Shown in pieces: positions 42,792-52,488 of a stretch of 64,000 bases of DNA (position 1 is the first letter of the stretch; each line of letters begins with the position of its first letter). Position numbers and translations under genes: made by a program. The DNA is taken from contig JAJRWB010000046.1 of the NCBI GenBank assembly GCA_024276995.1, positions 1 to 64,000 on the forward strand. The letters run 5' to 3'. The stretch comes from Candidatus Eiseniibacteriota bacterium (GTDB taxonomy: Bacteria; Orphanbacterota; Orphanbacteria; Orphanbacterales; Orphanbacteraceae). The notes under the pieces are model-generated. The model had not been told where the DNA came from and searched no databases. It saw only the letters and a list, made by a program, of their open reading frames with translations.

Positions 42792-45380
42792 ATGATGTTC
42801 ACGAGACGACCGGGGCGGTTCTACCGGACGGTGCTTTCGATCGCTTTCTTGCTGGCGGCCGGCTCGATCCCGGCATCCGGCGGGACGCGCGGCGACGGCC
42901 GGATCATAGACTACAGGACGGAAACGAATTATCTCGGGGCCACGCCGGGCGTCACGGGAGGGGCGGTGGGGGCGTTCACCAACCCGGCGGCGTGGGCCAC
43001 GGGCGATAAGGGGGAGTTCGCCTTCTGGTGGAACGACGAGCGGTCGTCGGGAGGCTCTCCCGATAACTGGGGCTTTTCCTCGGGAAAGAACATCGGTTTC
43101 GCGGCGAGGCGCTCGATGCGCCCCGACGGCGACGGGAGTTTCGCCCTCTACGATTACCAGCTCGGTTTCGCCGCGGGCGACAGGCGGAGCCATTTCGGTC
43201 TGGCGTACCGGTGGGCCGGCGGCGGCACCGATCGCGTTCCGCGCGAGAAATCGCTCGTCGCCGGCATGGTCATGCGCCCGGGAAAGTGGGCGTCCCTCGG
43301 CGCTTCCGAAGTCTTCTCGCTCGAGAGCGGCGCACGCCTCGGCGTGGCGGACGTCGGGCTTCGCCCTTTCGGCAGGCCGTGGGTCACCCTCTTCGCCGAC
43401 TATTCGCTGAGGGAATCGGAAAGCGTGAACGACGGCTGGTGGGGTGCGGGCGTCGAGGTGCGTCCGCTACGCGGAATTCACTTTGGAGTCAAGTTCCGGG
43501 AGGCCGACGGCGGGGACGATTTCGGCTACTCCCTCAATTTCGGCATCACCCTCGATGACGCCGGTTTCCATCTCCTCCCCTCCTACGACCAGGACGGCAG
43601 GCGCGATATCGATGGGGGCGGCCCCAGGCCGGTTACGTATCTCGTTCGCATGTCGCCTCCTCATGGAGGGCTTCCCTTCGATCATGCGATGAAGAAGCTC
43701 TTCCGGAAGAACCGGTACGTGTCGCTCGACCTGCACGACAAGAGGCTCACCTACCGGACGGCTCGCTATTTCGACGAGCGGCGGATCGCGTGGCTCGACC
43801 TCGCCGGGAGGCTCGATCGGATCGCTTCGGACGATGCCGTGCGCGGCGTGGCGATCAACCTCGCAGGTTTCAGCACGTCGCCCGCGCTCGCCTGGGAGAT
43901 GCGCGGAGCCCTCACGGCGCTGAAGGAGGCGGGCAAGGAAGTGATCGTCCACGTGGAGAGCGCTTCCCCGATCTCCTACTACATCGCCTCCGCGGCCGAC
44001 AGGATCACCGTCGATCCCCAGGGGGATCTGACCCTCGCCGGCCTCGCGGTGTACAGAACCTATATGAAAGGGTTACTCGACAAGGTGGGCATCGGGTTCG
44101 ATGAGTTGCGTTTCATGAAGTACAAATCCGCCATGGAAGGGCTGACGCGAACGGGAATGTCCGATGCCGACAAGGAGCAGCTCGGCCGGCTTGTCAATGT
44201 GATCTACGAGGAACTCCGATCGGCGATCTGCTCCTCGCGGGGACTGACGGAAGACCGGTACGACGCCGTCGTGGAGGATAAGGTCATTCTCGACGCGAAG
44301 GAGATCGTCGATGCCGGGTTCGCCGACGACATCGCCCGTTGGCCCGGTCTCGGCGACTGGCTCAAGGAGAACCGCGACGGCGCTCTCCTCGAGCGGTCGG
44401 CCGGCGGGGAGCGGCCCGTCTTTCCCGACGACCGGTGGGGGAAACCTCCCGAGATCGCCGTGGTGTATGCCCTCGGCGTCTGCAGCATGGACGAGGGGAT
44501 CCGCGGGCGCGCCACGTCGCAGGCCCTGAGGAAAGCGGCGAAACGAAAAGACGTCGCCGGTGTGGTGCTGCGCGCCGATTCACCCGGCGGGGCGGTGCTG
44601 CCGAGCGATCTCGTGGCGGACGGCATGCACGATGTGCGCGAGGCGGGACGAAGCATGGTGGTGAGTCAAGGCGGTGTGGCCGCCTCGGGGGGATACTGGA
44701 TCAGCATGCAGGGCGAGAAGATACTCACCACGCCGCTCACGATCACCGGGTCGATCGGTGTGATCGGCGGTTGGGTCTACGATAAGGGCGTGGGGGAGAA
44801 GACCGGTTTCCGCGCCGACGGCGTGAAGAGAGGATCTCACAGCGATCTGTTCACCGGTATCCGTTTCCCCGGACTCGGCGTGCTGCCGGCACGACCGTTC
44901 GATGAGAAGGAGAACACCCTCGTTCGCGAGGCGATTCTCGGCATGTATGAAGATTTCAAGGAGAAAGTGGCGAAGGCGCGCTCTCTCCCGATGGAGAAAG
45001 TCCAGGAGATCGCGCAGGGCCGTGTCTGGATGGGGGGCGACGCGCTGGAGATCGGCCTGTGCGATCGGTACGGCACGCTCCCCGACGCGATCGCCGAGGC
45101 GAAGAGTCTCGCCGGTATCGGCGCCGGTGAGGAGGTGCGGATCACCGAATTTCCGCCGCGAAAGACGTTCCTCCTGCCTCGCCTCGCCCCCTCGCTGCCC
45201 GGAGCGTCGCTGCTGGCGAAGGCGGCCGCGCGATGGTTCGGCGGCGGTTCGGCGGGCGGAGACGATCAGGCGGCCGACTATCCGCTCGACTATCTTCGGA
45301 GTATCGCTCGGAGCAAGGGGAAGGCGATGATTCTCCTGCCTCCCGAGATGCTTCCCGGTGGATGGTATGAGAAGCCGTAG
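42792..45380 (+). CDS. SppA-type signal peptide peptidase (S49) fused to an N-terminal barrel-like domain
   Basis: The 862-residue protein has a signal peptide (VLSIAFLLAAGSIPASG). The next roughly 260 residues (about 35-300) resemble PorV/UPF0164-like beta strands (GGAVGAFTNPAAWATGD ... FGLAYRWAGGG ... WVTLFADYSLR). Two S49 repeats follow. The first holds the catalytic Lys445 in KYKSAMEGL and the second the nucleophile Ser632 in GGVAASGGYW, matching the Lys/Ser dyad of SppA. SppA cleaves remnant signal peptides; the barrel head suggests attachment to the outer membrane or surface. ATG 42792 and 42795 are both possible, the second with better spacing from AGGAGG. Confidence 0.85.
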   Translation: MMFTRRPGRFYRTVLSIAFLLAAGSIPASGGTRGDGRIIDYRTETNYLGATPGVTGGAVGAFTNPAAWATGDKGEFAFWWNDERSSGGSPDNWGFSSGKNIGFAARRSMRPDGDGSFALYDYQLGFAAGDRRSHFGLAYRWAGGGTDRVPREKSLVAGMVMRPGKWASLGASEVFSLESGARLGVADVGLRPFGRPWVTLFADYSLRESESVNDGWWGAGVEVRPLRGIHFGVKFREADGGDDFGYSLNFGITLDDAGFHLLPSYDQDGRRDIDGGGPRPVTYLVRMSPPHGGLPFDHAMKKLFRKNRYVSLDLHDKRLTYRTARYFDERRIAWLDLAGRLDRIASDDAVRGVAINLAGFSTSPALAWEMRGALTALKEAGKEVIVHVESASPISYYIASAADRITVDPQGDLTLAGLAVYRTYMKGLLDKVGIGFDELRFMKYKSAMEGLTRTGMSDADKEQLGRLVNVIYEELRSAICSSRGLTEDRYDAVVEDKVILDAKEIVDAGFADDIARWPGLGDWLKENRDGALLERSAGGERPVFPDDRWGKPPEIAVVYALGVCSMDEGIRGRATSQALRKAAKRKDVAGVVLRADSPGGAVLPSDLVADGMHDVREAGRSMVVSQGGVAASGGYWISMQGEKILTTPLTITGSIGVIGGWVYDKGVGEKTGFRADGVKRGSHSDLFTGIRFPGLGVLPARPFDEKENTLVREAILGMYEDFKEKVAKARSLPMEKVQEIAQGRVWMGGDALEIGLCDRYGTLPDAIAEAKSLAGIGAGEEVRITEFPPRKTFLLPRLAPSLPGASLLAKAAARWFGGGSAGGDDQAADYPLDYLRSIARSKGKAMILLPPEMLPGGWYEKP

Positions 45381-45444
45381 GCCCCCTGGCCCGGCGGCAG
45401 GCCGGAACACGAGTCGCCCCGCGGCGAGAAGAGGAAAAGAGGCG

Positions 45445-46596
45445 GTGTCGAGAAGCTGTCGCACGGGGGCGCTCCGGGCGGGATGGATCGCGATGGCGTT
45501 GCCGGCGGTGTTCGGCCTCTTCCCGGGAGAAGGCGCCGCCCTCCCCCGTTACGCAGCGCGGTACGGTCAGAACTGTTCTCTCTGCCACATCGATCCGACC
45601 GGCGGCGGGGCGCGCGATCTCTATGCGAGCCAGTACCTCGTTCCCACGGAGTTCTCCTTCCGGTCGCTCGACGCCGAACAGCGCGCGAAGATCACCCCCG
45701 CGATCGGTGAGAATATCGTGATCGGGGCCGATCTGCGCACCCTCGCCCGTTACTCGGGCGACGACGCGGCCCGTGCGGAGAACAATTTCTTTCAGATGCA
45801 AAGCGATATCTATCTCGCCTTCCGGGTGGATGATCGGTTCACGGCGTACTTCGACCGGGGGAGGGGGGACACCTACGAGGTTTTCGGAATGGCGTATCTC
45901 CTTCCGTTCAACGGCTACATCAAGACGGGAAGGTTTACACCGGCGTATGGATGGAAATTCGCGGACCACAACGCGTTCGTCAGGGAACGGCTCGGCTATC
46001 TCCCCCCCGCGCACACCGATGTCGGCGTGGAGGCGGGAATCTTCCCCGGTTCGGCGGCGGTTCAGTTCTCGCTGCTCAACGGGAACCAAGGAGGAATCCA
46101 GGATTTCAACGACGAACTCGCCGTCGCCGTCAGGGTGGAATATCGCGGTGTGTTCCGCGGCATCGGCGGGGCGATCGGCGGCTCCTTCCGCGCCGATGAT
46201 GAGCGGGCGGGCGTATCGTTTCCGCGGAGAACGCGTCGCACCGGCGGGCCGCTCGGTTATCTCTCTTGGCGTAACTGGACCTGGGTGGGCGAGGCGGACT
46301 GGACACGCATCTCTCCCGGCGGGGAGGAGGCCGATACGACCGGGTTCGTCATGTCCCATGAGGTGGCGTGCCACGTGATCCGGGGACTCGACCTGGTGGG
46401 GACGTACAGCTTTCACGATCCCGACGTCGGAGTGCAGTCGGGAACGCGGGAGCGTCTGGCGGCGGGGTTCGAGTTCTTCTACAGTCCCTTCGCCGTAATC
46501 AGCGCCCTTGTTCAGCACTACCGCATCGACGAGGGGGAACTCGTAACCGGCGATGACTATACGCAGACGATGGTGCAGTTCCATTTTCTCTACTGA
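45445..46596 (+). CDS. Second heme-headed outer membrane barrel protein
   Basis: From GTG 45445 the 383-residue product has a signal peptide (ALRAGWIAMALPAVFGLFPGEGAA). A mature head (LPRYAARYGQNCSLCHIDPT) carries one CXXCH, followed by amphipathic strands to FHFLY, which suggests an outer membrane barrel. It is related in layout, not closely in sequence, to the porin at 33605. The frame is open further upstream, with starts at 45358 and 45367 inside the SppA gene, but those would place a long basic stretch before the signal. Its function is unknown; electron transfer or heme-stabilised porin are possibilities. Confidence 0.72.
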   Translation: MSRSCRTGALRAGWIAMALPAVFGLFPGEGAALPRYAARYGQNCSLCHIDPTGGGARDLYASQYLVPTEFSFRSLDAEQRAKITPAIGENIVIGADLRTLARYSGDDAARAENNFFQMQSDIYLAFRVDDRFTAYFDRGRGDTYEVFGMAYLLPFNGYIKTGRFTPAYGWKFADHNAFVRERLGYLPPAHTDVGVEAGIFPGSAAVQFSLLNGNQGGIQDFNDELAVAVRVEYRGVFRGIGGAIGGSFRADDERAGVSFPRRTRRTGGPLGYLSWRNWTWVGEADWTRISPGGEEADTTGFVMSHEVACHVIRGLDLVGTYSFHDPDVGVQSGTRERLAAGFEFFYSPFAVISALVQHYRIDEGELVTGDDYTQTMVQFHFLY

Positions 46597-46639
46597 ACCG
46601 GCGGGGGACGCTCGCGTCGCCTCCCCGGAATGAGGGACC

Positions 46640-47287
46640 ATGAATCCGATGGAGCGAAGAGGTCCATGTTCGACGGCGGCGGCTGTTCTGATTCCCTTCG
46701 TGCTGGCCGTGGCCGCGGCGCTGCCCGGCGCCGGTCCGGCGGCCGCCCCGCTTCGCTTCGACATCGCGCCCGGCGGGAAGTCGAACCTTGTGGAGTTCGA
46801 GTCGAAGGCCCCCCTCGAGACATTCCGGGGAAAGACCGACCGCGTGAGCGGCTTCGTTCTCGTCGACCCGGAGGAGCTGTACGATTCGCTCGTTCTCCAT
46901 GTCGAAATCGACATGGCGAGTATCGACACGGGCCTCGACATCCGCAACCGGCATATGCGTGAGAATCATCTTGAAACCGACCGCTTTCCCGTCGCTTCCT
47001 TCGACGGCGCCGCCCTGGTGGAGCCGCATGCGGTCGGTCTTCCGGCCGGAAGGAAGACGCACCTGGAAATCGAGGGGATGTTTCTTCTCCACGGCGTGAA
47101 GAGGAAGGTCGTGCTTCCCGTCGATGTGATCCGTGTCGAGGGGAACGGGACGGCCTACCTCGCCGTGACGAGCCGGTTCGAGCTGAAACTTTCGGATTAC
47201 AATATCGATCGACCGAAATTCCTTGTGATGAAACTCGGCGACGTGCAGCATATCGAGCTGACCCTCCGCGCCGTTTCGGGTGAGTGA
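46640..47287 (+). CDS. YceI-family periplasmic protein
   Basis: The 215-residue protein has a signal peptide (about 1-34). A YceI lipocalin-like domain follows: SNLVEFESKAPLETFRGKTDRVSGF, DMASIDTGLDIRNRHMRENHLETDRFPVASF and a C-terminal LSDYNIDRPKFLVMKLGD. The family binds isoprenoid lipids or quinone-like molecules in the periplasm; the ligand here is unknown. Its stop overlaps the GTG of the aminotransferase gene by 8 bases. Confidence 0.88.
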   Translation: MNPMERRGPCSTAAAVLIPFVLAVAAALPGAGPAAAPLRFDIAPGGKSNLVEFESKAPLETFRGKTDRVSGFVLVDPEELYDSLVLHVEIDMASIDTGLDIRNRHMRENHLETDRFPVASFDGAALVEPHAVGLPAGRKTHLEIEGMFLLHGVKRKVVLPVDVIRVEGNGTAYLAVTSRFELKLSDYNIDRPKFLVMKLGDVQHIELTLRAVSGE

Positions 47288-48176
47288 AATGGGATCCCCG
47301 GGAGAACGGTTCTGGTTGAATGGATCGTTCGTGGATGAAGAGAAAGCGTGTCTCCCCGTCCTCGACAGGGGACTCCTCATGGGGGACGCGCTTTACGAAG
47401 TGATCCGCTTCTACGGTTATCGTCCTTTTCTTCTCGAAGAACACTTGGCCCGCCTCTTCCGTGAGGCGCGGGAACTCGACTTCTCCGTCCGGTTCGACGC
47501 CGGCGTGCTCACGGAGGCGGTCGGCGGCCTCGTGGCGAGGAGCGGATCGGCCGACGGCACGGTGTACGTGCAATGGACCCGCGGGGCGACCGATCGATCG
47601 CTCGCGCCTCCCGACGACATCGAGCCGAACGTCTTCGCCTTCCGCTCGCCTCTGGTGAAAGTTCCCGCGCGGCTGCGGAAAGAGGGTGCGCCGGTGATCA
47701 CCCTTCCCGATGAGAGATGGCGCGGGACGAGTGTCAAGAGCACGAATCTGCTGCCGAGTGTGATCGCGCGACGAGAGGCGACCCGCTCAGGCGCGTTCGA
47801 GGCGATTCTCCACCGGGGGCGGGGAAGGAAAGCCCGTATCACCGAGGGAACTTCGTCGACGGTGTTCATCGTTTCGGGAGGCGTGGTGGCGACACCGGCG
47901 CTCAGGGAGCTTCTTCCCGGCATCACCCGGCAGGCGGTGATCGGTGTCGCGCGGAAGGAAGGGATCGTTGTGGAGGAGCGTACGGTGACGTTGGACGATC
48001 TCGCCGGCGCCGATGAGGCGTTCCTTACCGCCACGACCCTCGAGGTGCTCGGCGTCTGTTCGGTGAACGGCGTTCCGGTGGGTGCCGCCGCGCCGGGACC
48101 GATAACGGCGCGCCTCGCCGGGGCGTTTCGTCGGCATAGGACCAGGCACCTCGCGACGGTTCGTCCGCTTCGTTGA
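47280..48176 (+). CDS. Class IV aminotransferase (D-amino acid or branched-chain type)
   Basis: The 298-residue protein has the fold-type IV PLP pattern: LDRGLLMGDALYEVIRFYGYRPFLLEEHLARL at the N-terminus, the likely Schiff-base lysine in TSVKSTNLLPSV (about 150), and EGTSSTVFIV with TPALRELLPGITR after it. The family includes D-alanine aminotransferase (Dat), branched-chain aminotransferase (IlvE) and aminodeoxychorismate lyase (PabC). RGLLMGDALYE with a KSTNLLP lysine segment leans towards Dat. GTG 47280 overlaps the YceI stop. Confidence 0.85.
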   Translation: MSEMGSPGERFWLNGSFVDEEKACLPVLDRGLLMGDALYEVIRFYGYRPFLLEEHLARLFREARELDFSVRFDAGVLTEAVGGLVARSGSADGTVYVQWTRGATDRSLAPPDDIEPNVFAFRSPLVKVPARLRKEGAPVITLPDERWRGTSVKSTNLLPSVIARREATRSGAFEAILHRGRGRKARITEGTSSTVFIVSGGVVATPALRELLPGITRQAVIGVARKEGIVVEERTVTLDDLAGADEAFLTATTLEVLGVCSVNGVPVGAAAPGPITARLAGAFRRHRTRHLATVRPLR

Positions 48177-48228
48177 CCCGAAGACGGCACAACCGTGCTC
48201 CGGAAACGGGCGAACGGGGCGATCGATC

Positions 48229-48258
48229 TGGACAGTCTCTCTCGATGTGGGGCATACT
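48229..48258 (+). promoter_or_regulatory. Promoter candidate of the glycogen genes
   Basis: TGGACA (48229-48234), an 18-base spacer and CATACT (48253-48258) lie 63 bases upstream of the glycogen synthase start. Confidence 0.35.
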
Positions 48259-48321
48259 TCTGCGGCGCTCGCCGCCCGTCGCGGCGAAGTTGTCACCCGC
48301 GGTGAATGGAGCAGCCGGAAC

Positions 48322-49809
48322 ATGAACATCGCCTTCATTTCTTCCGAGGTCACTCCCTTCGCGAGAACGGGAGGTCTCGGCGATGTCGCCGGCGCTCTTC
48401 CCCGTGCCCTCGCCGCGCGGGGGCACACCGTTTCGGTGATCACGCCGCTCTACCGTTCCACCACGATCGACGACGCCGTCCCGGTCTCGCCCGGTCCGGT
48501 CGTGTCGGTTCCCATGAAAGGTATCGAGACGAAGGCGGGCACGGCGGCGGTGGAGATGGCGGAGAAGTGCACGGCGTATTTCATCGCCCACGCGCACTAC
48601 TTCGAGCGATCAGGCGACCTGTACGGCGCCGCCGGGAAAGACTTCCCCGACAACTGCGAGCGGTTCACCTTCTTTTCGAAAGCGGCCCTGGAGCTTCTCC
48701 GCCGTCTCGACATGCCGGTCGACGTGGTGCACTGCAACGACTGGCAGTCTGCGCTGGCGGTGATCTACCTCGACCTGTGGTACCGGCAAAGCACCCCTCT
48801 CGGCGCCGCCCGCTCGGTGTTCACCATTCACAACCTCGCCTACCAGGGGCTCTTTCCACGAGATGCTTTCGAGGTGACCGGGCTTCCGGCCGGCTTGTTC
48901 GCCGCCGAGAGGGGCGTCGAGTTCTACGGCGGCGTCAACCTTCTCAAGGGGGGCATTCTCTTCGCCGATACGGTCACCACCGTGAGTCCCACCTACGCGA
49001 AGGAGATCACCACGGGCGAGGCGGGCTTCGGCCTCGACGGCGTTCTCCGTTCCCGCGGGAACGAACTCACCGGCATACTGAACGGGATCGACGCGTCGGA
49101 GTGGGACCCGGCCTCCGACGGGGCGATTCCCGCACGGTACAGCGCGCAGAGGATCGGCGGGAAAAGAAAATGCAAGCGAAAGCTGCAGGAGGAATGCGGC
49201 CTGCCCGTGGACGGGACGGTTCCGCTCGCCGGGATGATTGGCCGCTTCGCTTCCCAGAAGGGGTTCGACCTCGTCAAGCCGCTGGTGGAGCGGACGGCGG
49301 AGCTTCCGGTGCAGTTCGTGATCCTAGGCAAGGGGGAGAAGGAGTACGAACGTCTCTTCGCCGATCTCGCGAGCGCCCTGCCGGAGCGCTTCAGCGTTCA
49401 CAGCCGCTTCGACAACGATCTCGCCCACAGGATCGAGGCGGGTGCCGACCTTTTTCTTATGCCCTCAAGGTACGAACCTTGCGGCCTGAACCAGATGTAC
49501 AGCCTCCGGTACGGGACGGTGCCCGTGGTTCGGCGGACGGGGGGACTCGCCGATACGGTGGTCGATTACGATCCCCGTCTCGCGGCGCGGGAAGAGTCGA
49601 ACGGGTTCGTGTTCGATGATTTCTCCGTGGACGCGCTGGAAGAGGCGTTCCGGCGCGCCCTCGACCTGTATCCGAACAGGCGAAAGTGGCTCGCCCTCGC
49701 GCGCAACGGTATGACGAGGGACTGGTCATGGGATCGAAGCGCGGCGGCGTATGAAAAGCTCTACCGCCGCTTGGTGTCGAACGCCGCCGGCGAACCGATG
49801 GGAACGTGA
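48322..49809 (+). CDS. glgA: Glycogen synthase (GT5, ADP-glucose type)
   Basis: The 495-residue protein starts at ATG 48322 (NIAFISSEVTPFARTGGLGDV), with the glucosyl-nucleotide binding KxGGL motif present as RTGGL. The central HCNDWQSALAV and the C-terminal PSRYEPCGLNQMYSLRYGTVPVVRRTGGL are classic GT5 signatures, including the catalytic Glu. It extends alpha-1,4 chains from ADP-glucose (or UDP-glucose) in the cytoplasm. It heads a cluster with two GH57 enzymes; no glgC is in the window. Confidence 0.95.
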   Translation: MNIAFISSEVTPFARTGGLGDVAGALPRALAARGHTVSVITPLYRSTTIDDAVPVSPGPVVSVPMKGIETKAGTAAVEMAEKCTAYFIAHAHYFERSGDLYGAAGKDFPDNCERFTFFSKAALELLRRLDMPVDVVHCNDWQSALAVIYLDLWYRQSTPLGAARSVFTIHNLAYQGLFPRDAFEVTGLPAGLFAAERGVEFYGGVNLLKGGILFADTVTTVSPTYAKEITTGEAGFGLDGVLRSRGNELTGILNGIDASEWDPASDGAIPARYSAQRIGGKRKCKRKLQEECGLPVDGTVPLAGMIGRFASQKGFDLVKPLVERTAELPVQFVILGKGEKEYERLFADLASALPERFSVHSRFDNDLAHRIEAGADLFLMPSRYEPCGLNQMYSLRYGTVPVVRRTGGLADTVVDYDPRLAAREESNGFVFDDFSVDALEEAFRRALDLYPNRRKWLALARNGMTRDWSWDRSAAAYEKLYRRLVSNAAGEPMGT

Positions 49810-49824
49810 ACAAGGAACATATGG

Positions 49825-51999
49825 ATGATCGATGAAGGAAAAATCCGCTTCGCCCTGGTGTTGCACGCCCATCAGCCCACGGGGAATTTCGATTTCGTGT
49901 TCCGCGAAAACTTCGATAAATGCTATTCGCCGCTCCTCGAGAAGATCGAGGCCCACCCGGCGGTTCCCGTCGGTCTTCATTTCAGCGGCATCCTCCTCGA
50001 GTGGCTCGAGGCGAACGAGCCGGCGTTTCTCGACAGGCTCCGGGCCGTCGTGGACAAGGGGCAGGTGGAACTTCTCGGCGGCGGTTTCGGGGAGCCGATC
50101 CTGGTGATGCTGACCGATGAAGATCGACGCCGGCAGATCGAGACGATGTCCCGGTGGCTCGAGGAGCGTTTCGGCGAGGCGCCGCGGGGGGCGTGGCTCA
50201 CCGAGAGGGTGTGGGAGCAGTCGCTCGCCCACGACATGGCGAACGCCCGGATCGAATACACCCTCGTCGACGATTCGCACCTCAAGCTGTGCGGCGTCAG
50301 GGGTAACGATCTCGATGCGGTTCACGTGACGGAGGACAGGGGGGGGCTGCTGCGGATCTATCCGCTCAGCGAGCGGCTGCGCTACTTGATTCCCTTCCAC
50401 GAACCGGGCGAGACGATCGACTTCCTGAAGGAAAGGGCCGATCGAAGCGGAAAGAGGCTTCTCGTGTACGGCGACGACGCGGAGAAATTCGGCGCATGGC
50501 CGGGCACGTTCGATCACGTTTTTCAGAACGGGTGGCTCGAGAGATTCCTCACGGCACTCGAGGAGAACCGGGCGTGGATCGACCTGATACGTCCTTGCGA
50601 GGCGCTTCGGCTCGAAACGGGCGGGAAGATCTACATGCCCGATGCGAGCTACCGCGAGATGACCGAGTGGGCTCTTCCCACGGCAGCCCGGCTCGAGCAC
50701 GAGGAGCTGACGCGGAAGTTGGGCGATCTGGCGGATTCGGCGGCGGTCTTTTTCCGGGGAGGGAACTGGAGGACGTTTCTCGCGAAATACCCCGAGTCGT
50801 CCGAGATGTACGGAAGAACTCTCGATGTGAGCCGCCGCGTGAGGGCGCTTCCCGATTCGATGCAGGCGAAGTGGGAGGCGGAGCTGGAACTCTTCCGGGC
50901 CCAGTGCAACTGCGCGTATTGGCACGGCGTTCTCGGCGGGCTCTACCTGCCTCATCTCCGGTTCGCCGTTTACGAGAAGCTTCTCAGCGCGGGACGGATC
51001 ATCGAAGACGCCCTTCGCGAAACGGCGCAGTGGGTCGATCTACGGCGGGGCGACATGGACATGGACGGAAACGAGGAAATCCGTCTTACGTCGGATCGCC
51101 TCGGCCTCACGGTCCACCCCGAAAGGGGAGGTCACCTGATCGAGATCGACGACCGGAGGCGACGAATCAACTTGACGGCCGGGATGACGCGCCGCCTCGA
51201 GGCGTACCACCGGGAGGTGCGCCGCGCGGCGGAGGAGGCGGCGGGAGATCATCCGAACGGCGACGGTGTGGCGAGCATTCATGATCGTTCCGTCCTGAAG
51301 GAAGGCGGTCTCGAAGAACAGCTCGTTTACGACGATCACAAGCGGGAGAGTCTCGTCGACAGGTTTCTCGTCCCCGGCGCCGGGATCGACGACGTCGCGG
51401 CGGCCGACCGGTCGGTCGAACGGGGCGATTTCGTGGAAGGGCGATACGCCGTGGAGGAGAGGATCGACGACGACGGTGCGACGGTCGTACTCCGTCGCCG
51501 GGGCGTGGTGGCGACCGACGGGGGGAATGGGGAAGTGGTGGTGCGCAAGGAGATCGGTCTTCGCCCGGGCGAGAGAACATTCGCCATGCGGTATGAAATC
51601 GAAAACATCGGAGCGGTGACGGTGGATGCGGGATTTTCCGTGGAATTCAATCTCGCCCTCCTCGCGGGGGACGCCCACGACAGGAGACTCTTCTCCGACA
51701 GCGGCGATCTCGGTCCTCTTTCGGGAAAGCACGATCTGCGCCGTGTGACCCTTCTCGGTGCCCGGGACGAGTATCTCGGCGTGAGCGCGGGGATCGTTCT
51801 TTCCCGTTCCGCGCGGGGATGGATCTTCCCGATCCGCACCGTGTCGCTCTCGGAAGGGGGCTTCGAATCGGTGTACCAGAGCAGCGTGATCATGCCGGTT
51901 TGGGGTCTCCATCTCGAAGGAGGCGGAAAGTGGGACGTCGTGATCACCGGCTTCGTGCTGTCGGCGGGCGAAGAGAGTGCGCACCGGGGTGGATCTTGA
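49825..51999 (+). CDS. GH57 4-alpha-glucanotransferase/alpha-amylase
   Basis: The 724-residue cytoplasmic protein has all GH57 motifs: LHAHQPTGNF (about 14), LLGGGFGEPIL (about 86), WLTERVWE (about 128, nucleophile Glu), VYGDDAEKFGAWP (about 215, acid Asp) and ASYREMTEW (about 273). The C-terminal half (from about 400) is the beta-sandwich of the DUF1925/1926 type seen in Thermococcus 4-alpha-glucanotransferase. It probably rearranges maltodextrins into or out of glycogen. It lies 15 bases after glgA, and the next gene overlaps its stop. Confidence 0.92.
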   Translation: MIDEGKIRFALVLHAHQPTGNFDFVFRENFDKCYSPLLEKIEAHPAVPVGLHFSGILLEWLEANEPAFLDRLRAVVDKGQVELLGGGFGEPILVMLTDEDRRRQIETMSRWLEERFGEAPRGAWLTERVWEQSLAHDMANARIEYTLVDDSHLKLCGVRGNDLDAVHVTEDRGGLLRIYPLSERLRYLIPFHEPGETIDFLKERADRSGKRLLVYGDDAEKFGAWPGTFDHVFQNGWLERFLTALEENRAWIDLIRPCEALRLETGGKIYMPDASYREMTEWALPTAARLEHEELTRKLGDLADSAAVFFRGGNWRTFLAKYPESSEMYGRTLDVSRRVRALPDSMQAKWEAELELFRAQCNCAYWHGVLGGLYLPHLRFAVYEKLLSAGRIIEDALRETAQWVDLRRGDMDMDGNEEIRLTSDRLGLTVHPERGGHLIEIDDRRRRINLTAGMTRRLEAYHREVRRAAEEAAGDHPNGDGVASIHDRSVLKEGGLEEQLVYDDHKRESLVDRFLVPGAGIDDVAAADRSVERGDFVEGRYAVEERIDDDGATVVLRRRGVVATDGGNGEVVVRKEIGLRPGERTFAMRYEIENIGAVTVDAGFSVEFNLALLAGDAHDRRLFSDSGDLGPLSGKHDLRRVTLLGARDEYLGVSAGIVLSRSARGWIFPIRTVSLSEGGFESVYQSSVIMPVWGLHLEGGGKWDVVITGFVLSAGEESAHRGGS

Positions 52000-52484
52000 T
52001 GCGCGGGCCGGAGCTGCCTGTGTCGTATGGGGAGGATCGTCTCGACATAATCGTCCGCGGAGCGGGGTCGATCTTTCTCCTATGGGAACTCGACGGGCGC
52101 CGGTCGAGGCGCGAGCGCGGTGCCATGGGGGACGAGCGGTTCTTCAGCCGCAGGTGGGCGATCCGCTTCGCCGTCGGATGTCGGGGGAGGCGCACCGACG
52201 AAGCCATCGATCCGCGGGCGGGTAAACTTTATGCCTCTTTGAATGGTGTCGGGCGATGCCGCGCCGCCATCGGCGTGCTCGGCGAGGGAAGCATCTTCCA
52301 TGTATACGCCGTTGCGGTGACCGGGGAACTTCCCGGGCCGGCCGGCGGTCTTACCGGCTTCGCCGCGGCGTGGAGCGTTCCGGCGTCGCGTCCTGTCGCG
52401 TCGAGTCGGGAGAACGACCGCGCCGTCGGGCACGGAGAACCCGGTCGGCCTTCACGGATCATGCGGTCCGGTGGGGGGTCGTGA
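51999..52484 (+). CDS. DUF4912-type small protein
   Basis: The 161-residue protein starts at ATG 51999, overlapping the previous stop (TGATG). Its segment SYGEDRLDIIVRGAGSIFLL followed by WELDG matches the DUF4912 pattern (a short beta domain with a conserved WEL). It looks like an E-set-like fold possibly related to carbohydrate binding, with low-complexity basic residues at the end. Its location between two GH57 glycogen enzymes suggests a role with them. The function is unknown. Confidence 0.65.
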   Translation: MRGPELPVSYGEDRLDIIVRGAGSIFLLWELDGRRSRRERGAMGDERFFSRRWAIRFAVGCRGRRTDEAIDPRAGKLYASLNGVGRCRAAIGVLGEGSIFHVYAVAVTGELPGPAGGLTGFAAAWSVPASRPVASSRENDRAVGHGEPGRPSRIMRSGGGS

Positions 52485-52488
52485 ACCG

